Shown piece after piece: positions 32,154 through 35,032 of a DNA stretch of 35,032 bases; within the stretch, counting starts at the first letter, position 1, and each line of letters opens with the position of its first letter. Location of the stretch: positions 1-35,032 of the forward strand of contig JAEZUI010000266.1 in assembly GCA_023421115.1 (NCBI GenBank), in the 5' to 3' direction. The notes under the pieces are model-generated. The model had not been told where the DNA came from and did not search any database. It was given only the letters and a program-made list of their open reading frames with translations. Both the position numbers and the translations under genes were made by a program. Source of the DNA: Bacillota bacterium (GTDB taxonomy: Bacteria; Bacillota; Clostridia; Acetivibrionales; Acetivibrionaceae).

Positions 32154-32315
32154 ATGAAAAAAAGAATAATTGCCTGGGTTATGTTGATTGGTTTTGTACT
32201 TTTGATTCTCAATATACTAACCTTCAAAAAATTCCTTGAAGCTAGTTTTATCGTATATATAGCGATTTGTGCATATTTTTTATTGTTTATGAATAAAAAA
32301 GAATCTAAGAATTGA
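32154..32315 (+). CDS. Small two-helix membrane protein (53 residues)
   Basis: A strong ribosome-binding site, AAAGGAGAG, precedes ATG 32154 by five bases. The peptide has a basic start (MKKR), a hydrophobic segment IAWVMLIGFVLLILNIL, a short loop with KKFLE and a second hydrophobic segment FIVYIAICAYFLLFM, then a charged tail. It is most likely an inner-membrane hairpin. I do not recognise a family. It follows cheR closely and is closed by a terminator at 32330-32367, so it may be co-transcribed with cheR. Confidence 0.7.
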   Translation: MKKRIIAWVMLIGFVLLILNILTFKKFLEASFIVYIAICAYFLLFMNKKESKN

Positions 32316-32329
32316 GTTGTATATTGATT

Positions 32330-32370
32330 CCACTTCCTGCTAATACTTATAGTAGGAGGTGGTTTTTATT
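32330..32370 (+). terminator. Terminator-like hairpin that contains the YkuS-like gene ribosome-binding site
   Basis: CCACTTCCTGCT (32330-32341) pairs at all 12 positions, two of them G-T, with AGTAGGAGGTGG (32351-32362) across a nine-base loop, followed by TTTTTATT. The right arm is also the only Shine-Dalgarno sequence for the next gene. Confidence 0.75.
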
Positions 32371-32646
32371 ATAGTTGCTGTTCAAAAAGGGCTAGACAGT
32401 GTTAAATACGGGCTCAGAGAAAAGGGTTTTGAAGTGGTGGATTTAGAGACCTATTGCTATCCTATTGATGCAATTGTGTATGAAGGGAATAATTTCCAAA
32501 TATCTTATGTGTCAAGAAATAATATGCCTGAAATGACTATGGGCAAAAGAGCAAATTATGGTGTGTTTATAGTCAATTCCCTTGGCAAGACGGTGGAAGA
32601 AATATCGGATATGCTAAATACAAGATATTATAGTCCTCTTTTTTAA
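32368..32646 (+). CDS. YkuS-like (UPF0180 family) small protein
   Basis: About 92 residues. The core IVAVQKGLDSVKYGLREKGFEVVDLE and later YGVFIVNS and VEEISDML fit the YkuS/UPF0180 family of Firmicutes; function is unknown. The start is odd: the frame has no ATG near the beginning. AGGAGG at 32354-32359 is well placed for ATT 32368, a rare start codon known from infC. The alternative GTG 32359 overlaps the ribosome-binding site itself. That ribosome-binding site is buried in a terminator-like hairpin, so expression may depend on read-through or unfolding. No partner gene is apparent. Confidence 0.65.
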   Translation: MIVAVQKGLDSVKYGLREKGFEVVDLETYCYPIDAIVYEGNNFQISYVSRNNMPEMTMGKRANYGVFIVNSLGKTVEEISDMLNTRYYSPLF

Positions 32647-32684
32647 ATTATCTTTCTATAGGTTATTATAAAAGAGCAGGTTAC

Positions 32685-32718
32685 TTTTAGAAATGGCCTA
32701 ATCCATTTCAAAAAAATT
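32685..32718. repeat. Dispersed intergenic repeat, two left ends head to head (H)
   Basis: agaaatggcctaat is the reverse complement of the left end of copy B, and it is followed at once by ccatttcaaaaaaa in the forward sense. The junction is a near-perfect palindrome 38 bases upstream of the iscR-like promoter. Confidence 0.55.
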
Positions 32719-32755
32719 AACTCAAAAAATTATAAACATTTTGAAATAATGTCTA

Positions 32756-32784
32756 TTGACAAATAATTATCACAGTGCTAATCT
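32756..32784 (+). promoter_or_regulatory. Promoter of the iron-sulfur assembly operon
   Basis: A consensus TTGACA (32756-32761), a 17-base spacer and TAATCT (32779-32784). Transcription would start near 32791, at the edge of the palindrome at 32795-32817. Confidence 0.65.
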
Positions 32785-32794
32785 TATGATAGTA

Positions 32795-32817
32795 ATACCA
32801 AGTAAAGTACTTGGAAT
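32795..32817. promoter_or_regulatory. Palindromic putative operator of the Rrf2/IscR-like regulator
   Basis: ATACCAAGTA and TACTTGGAAT are inverted copies (9 of 10 positions) around AAG. The site lies just after the predicted transcript start and before the regulator gene, the position expected for autorepression. Its ATACC...GG form resembles known IscR-type sites in layout. Confidence 0.5.
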
Positions 32818-32830
32818 TGGAGGACTATAA

Positions 32831-33280
32831 ATGAAACTATCTACTAAGGGGCGCTATGGAGTGAAGTCTATGCTTGACCTCGCACTTCATAACGGGGAAG
32901 GTCCTGTTGCTTTGAAAAGCATTGCGGAGAGACAGAATATTTCAGAAAACTATTTAGAGCAGCTTTTTGCAACCCTTAGAAAAGCAGGACATGTTAAGAG
33001 TATAAGGGGTGCACAAGGCGGATATATACTTGCACATGATCCAAAAAGCATAACCATTGGGTCTATATTAAGGGTTTTAGAAGGTTCATTAGCACCGGTA
33101 GAATGTGTGGTGGAAGAAGATCCGATTAAATGTTCAAAATCCGATAGATGCGTTACAAAGATGGTATGGGAAAAAATAAGGGATAAAGTAAATGAGGTAG
33201 TGGATTCCATTACTTTAGCTGACCTAATAGAGGAATACAGAAAGAGTAATATGGACAATGCCTATATATATTATATATAA
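32831..33280 (+). CDS. Rrf2-family regulator, IscR-like
   Basis: 149 residues. The N-terminal winged helix is typical of Rrf2 (MKLSTKGRYGVKSMLDLA, ISENYLEQLFATLRKAG, SIRGAQGGY). Three Cys in VECVVEEDPIKC and DRCVTKMVW match the spacing of the cluster ligands of IscR, so an iron-sulfur cluster is likely to be the signal. It should sense cluster supply and repress its own operon through the palindrome at 32795-32817. It precedes cysteine desulfurase and IscU, the standard isc order. The start follows GGAGG. Confidence 0.9.
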   Translation: MKLSTKGRYGVKSMLDLALHNGEGPVALKSIAERQNISENYLEQLFATLRKAGHVKSIRGAQGGYILAHDPKSITIGSILRVLEGSLAPVECVVEEDPIKCSKSDRCVTKMVWEKIRDKVNEVVDSITLADLIEEYRKSNMDNAYIYYI

Positions 33281-33377
33281 TTCCTACAAATTTACTACAG
33301 TTTAGTGTTTTGATTTTAAGACTATAGGGAATAAATAAGCAATACTTAATTAAAAAACTATGTAAGGAGCACTTGTT

Positions 33378-34559
33378 ATGGAGAACAAAATGATATATTT
33401 TGATCATGCAGCAACAACACCTGTAAAACCTGAGGTTATTGAAGAAATGATGCCTTATTATACAAACAAATTCGGTAATGCATCATCAATATACAGTATT
33501 GGCAGGGAAAGTAAAAAAGCTATAGAAGGGGCAAGAGAAAGAGTTGCAAAGGCATTAGGAGCTATGACTAGGGAAATATTTTTTACAGGTTCCGGTTCTG
33601 AGGCGGACAACTGGGCAATTAAAGGGGTGGCTTATTCCAACAAAGAAAGGGGTAACCATATAATTACTTCAGCCATAGAACATCATGCAGTGCTTCATAC
33701 GTGCCAATATCTTGAAAGTGATGGATTTGAAGTTACCTATCTTCCTGTAGATGAAAACGGTTTGGTGTCGCCAGAGCAGGTTAAAAATGCAATTAAGCCA
33801 AACACCATATTGATAACAATAATGTTTGCCAACAATGAGATTGGTACAATTCAGCCCATAGCCGAAATTGGAAAAATTGCAAAGGAAAACAATATTTATT
33901 TTCATACCGACGCTGTACAAGCCATTGGTAACATACCTATAAATGTCAATGAATTGAATGTGGATCTATTATCACTGTCTGCTCATAAATTTTATGGACC
34001 GAAGGGTGTAGGTGCTTTATATATAAGAAAAGGTGTCAAGATTACAACGTTTCTTCACGGAGGAGCTCAGGAAAGAGGAAGAAGGGCAAGTACGGAAAAC
34101 GTACCAGGAATAGTTGGACTAGGCAAAGCCATTGAGCTTGCAACTGAGAACATAGAGAAGTATAATAAGAAATTGATAGAGTTAAGGGACAGGACTATTG
34201 AAGAGATTACAAAAAAAGTACCGTTTATAAAGCTAAATGGTGATAGATATAAGAGATTGCCGGGGAATGTTAATTTTTCCTTCGAATTTATTGAAGGAGA
34301 ATCACTTTTATTGATGCTTGATATGAAAGGGATTGCTGCATCTAGCGGCTCAGCCTGTACTTCAGGCTCGCTTGATCCGTCGCATGTACTTTTAGCTATC
34401 GGACTTGCTCATGAGATTGCACACGGTTCTTTACGAATAAGCTTTGGGGATGAGAATACCCATGAGGATGTCGATTATCTGATGGAAGTACTTCCATTGA
34501 TAGTTGAAAGATTAAGGGAGATGTCCCCATTATATGAAAAAGTGAAAAGAGGGAATTAA
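33378..34559 (+). CDS. iscS: Cysteine desulfurase (NifS/IscS family)
   Basis: 393 residues. PLP-binding Lys lies in SAHKFYGPKG, the aldimine region includes FHTDAVQA, and the catalytic loop Cys is in SSGSACTSGS. The long loop before SLDPSH is typical of group I (IscS/NifS) enzymes. It takes sulfur from cysteine as a persulfide and hands it to the IscU scaffold encoded one base downstream of its stop codon. The ribosome-binding site AAGGAG lies eight bases before ATG 33378. NifS is an equally valid name on sequence alone; the IscR-like gene upstream favours iscS. Confidence 0.94.
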   Translation: MENKMIYFDHAATTPVKPEVIEEMMPYYTNKFGNASSIYSIGRESKKAIEGARERVAKALGAMTREIFFTGSGSEADNWAIKGVAYSNKERGNHIITSAIEHHAVLHTCQYLESDGFEVTYLPVDENGLVSPEQVKNAIKPNTILITIMFANNEIGTIQPIAEIGKIAKENNIYFHTDAVQAIGNIPINVNELNVDLLSLSAHKFYGPKGVGALYIRKGVKITTFLHGGAQERGRRASTENVPGIVGLGKAIELATENIEKYNKKLIELRDRTIEEITKKVPFIKLNGDRYKRLPGNVNFSFEFIEGESLLLMLDMKGIAASSGSACTSGSLDPSHVLLAIGLAHEIAHGSLRISFGDENTHEDVDYLMEVLPLIVERLREMSPLYEKVKRGN

Positions 34560-34560
34560 T

Positions 34561-35007
34561 ATGTATAGTGAAAAGGTTATGGATCATTTCATGAATCCTA
34601 GAAACGTTGGTGAGATTGATAATGCCGACGCAATAGGTGAAGTAGGTAATGCAAAATGCGGGGATATTATGAAAATATATCTCAAAATAGAGAATGACAT
34701 CATTATAGATGCTAAATTTAAAACCTTCGGATGTGGTGCAGCCGTTGCAACAAGCAGTATGGCAACTGAACTGGTTGTTGGAAAGTCAATTGAAGAGGCC
34801 CTTAAAATTACAAATAAAGCTGTGGCGGAAGCTCTAGACGGACTTCCTCCTGTGAAGATGCATTGCTCAAATTTGGCTGAAGAAGCTATTAAGGCAGCAA
34901 TTGAGGATTATTTAATAAAGACAGGAAGGCTTGAGAAGGATTGTGAAGCTGGAGTGTGTGGAAGACGTTGTGATGATATCCATCATGAGTTAGATAATGA
35001 AGACTAA
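34561..35007 (+). CDS. iscU: Iron-sulfur cluster scaffold protein IscU/NifU-like
   Basis: 148 residues with the three scaffold cysteines of the IscU/NifU N-terminal domain: NAKCGD, FKTFGCGAA and VKMHCSNLA; the cluster-lability Asp follows the first Cys. The tail adds KDCEAGVCGRRCDD, three extra cysteines beyond the core fold, as in several clostridial NifU-like proteins, though it lacks a full NfuA domain. It receives sulfur from the desulfurase encoded directly upstream and builds [2Fe-2S]/[4Fe-4S] clusters. One base separates the two genes and the ribosome-binding site lies inside the iscS end (GAGGG). Confidence 0.95.
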   Translation: MYSEKVMDHFMNPRNVGEIDNADAIGEVGNAKCGDIMKIYLKIENDIIIDAKFKTFGCGAAVATSSMATELVVGKSIEEALKITNKAVAEALDGLPPVKMHCSNLAEEAIKAAIEDYLIKTGRLEKDCEAGVCGRRCDDIHHELDNED

Positions 35008-35032
35008 AATAATACTATAGAGGCAGGTCTAA

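Noticed and set aside
1..35032. tRNA, rRNA, CRISPR array, insertion sequence transposase or prophage genes
   Set aside because: I looked on both strands and saw no cloverleaf, rRNA motif, regularly spaced repeats, transposase or integrase ORF.

Overview
The window is AT-rich Firmicute DNA with every recognisable gene on the + strand. Three adjacent genes carry duplicated type I dockerin modules, and the housekeeping set (IspH-S1 fusion, HutP, IscR-like/IscS/IscU, pyruvoyl SpeD) is typical of Clostridia. Together these point to an anaerobic, cellulosome-producing clostridium of the Acetivibrio/Hungateiclostridium type. A dockerin-bearing expansin has been described in C. clariflavum, so a relative of that species is a reasonable guess, not a proof.

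Region 1 (1-5391) is cellulosomal. It holds the 3' end of a CBM3-dockerin enzyme whose catalytic domain lies outside the window, a secreted papain-like cysteine peptidase with Kelch and HYR-like modules and a dockerin, and a dockerin-expansin. All six dockerin repeats share the same Asn-Ser-(Ile/Leu/Val)-Asp segment, which suggests one cohesin partner type.

Region 2 (5392-19406) is the most interesting part. A 0.9 kb gene-poor stretch is followed by a compact lipid/polyketide-type gene cluster: a KASIII homologue without its nucleophile, a free ACP, a second KASIII homologue with Cys and Asn but no His, an AMP-binding acyl-activating enzyme, a 2740-residue iterative-type synthase (KS-AT-KS-ACP-ACP-ACP-KR-DH) and an Sfp-type phosphopantetheinyl transferase overlapping the synthase stop codon. 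All three carrier domains in the synthase have Thr where the phosphopantetheine Ser is expected; the free ACP keeps Ser. No enoyl reductase or thioesterase is visible, so an unsaturated or hydroxylated chain released by another route is likely. I do not recognise the cluster as one with a known product.

Region 3 (19407-32646) is ordinary chromosome: an LctP-family permease, a YpmA-like small protein, an RpiR-type regulator with a histidine phosphatase, an HI0933-type flavoprotein, a membrane-anchored unknown, hutP, aroH, then cmk-plsC-ispH/rpsA, speD, ndk, cheR, a tiny membrane protein and a YkuS-like protein.

Region 4 (32756-35007) is an iron-sulfur assembly operon: an Rrf2/IscR-like regulator with a palindromic putative operator, then cysteine desulfurase and the IscU scaffold.

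A family of short AT-rich intergenic repeats with imperfect inverted ends is scattered from about 5.9 kb to 32.7 kb. Two of the larger copies flank the KASIII-ACP-KASIII block in the same orientation.
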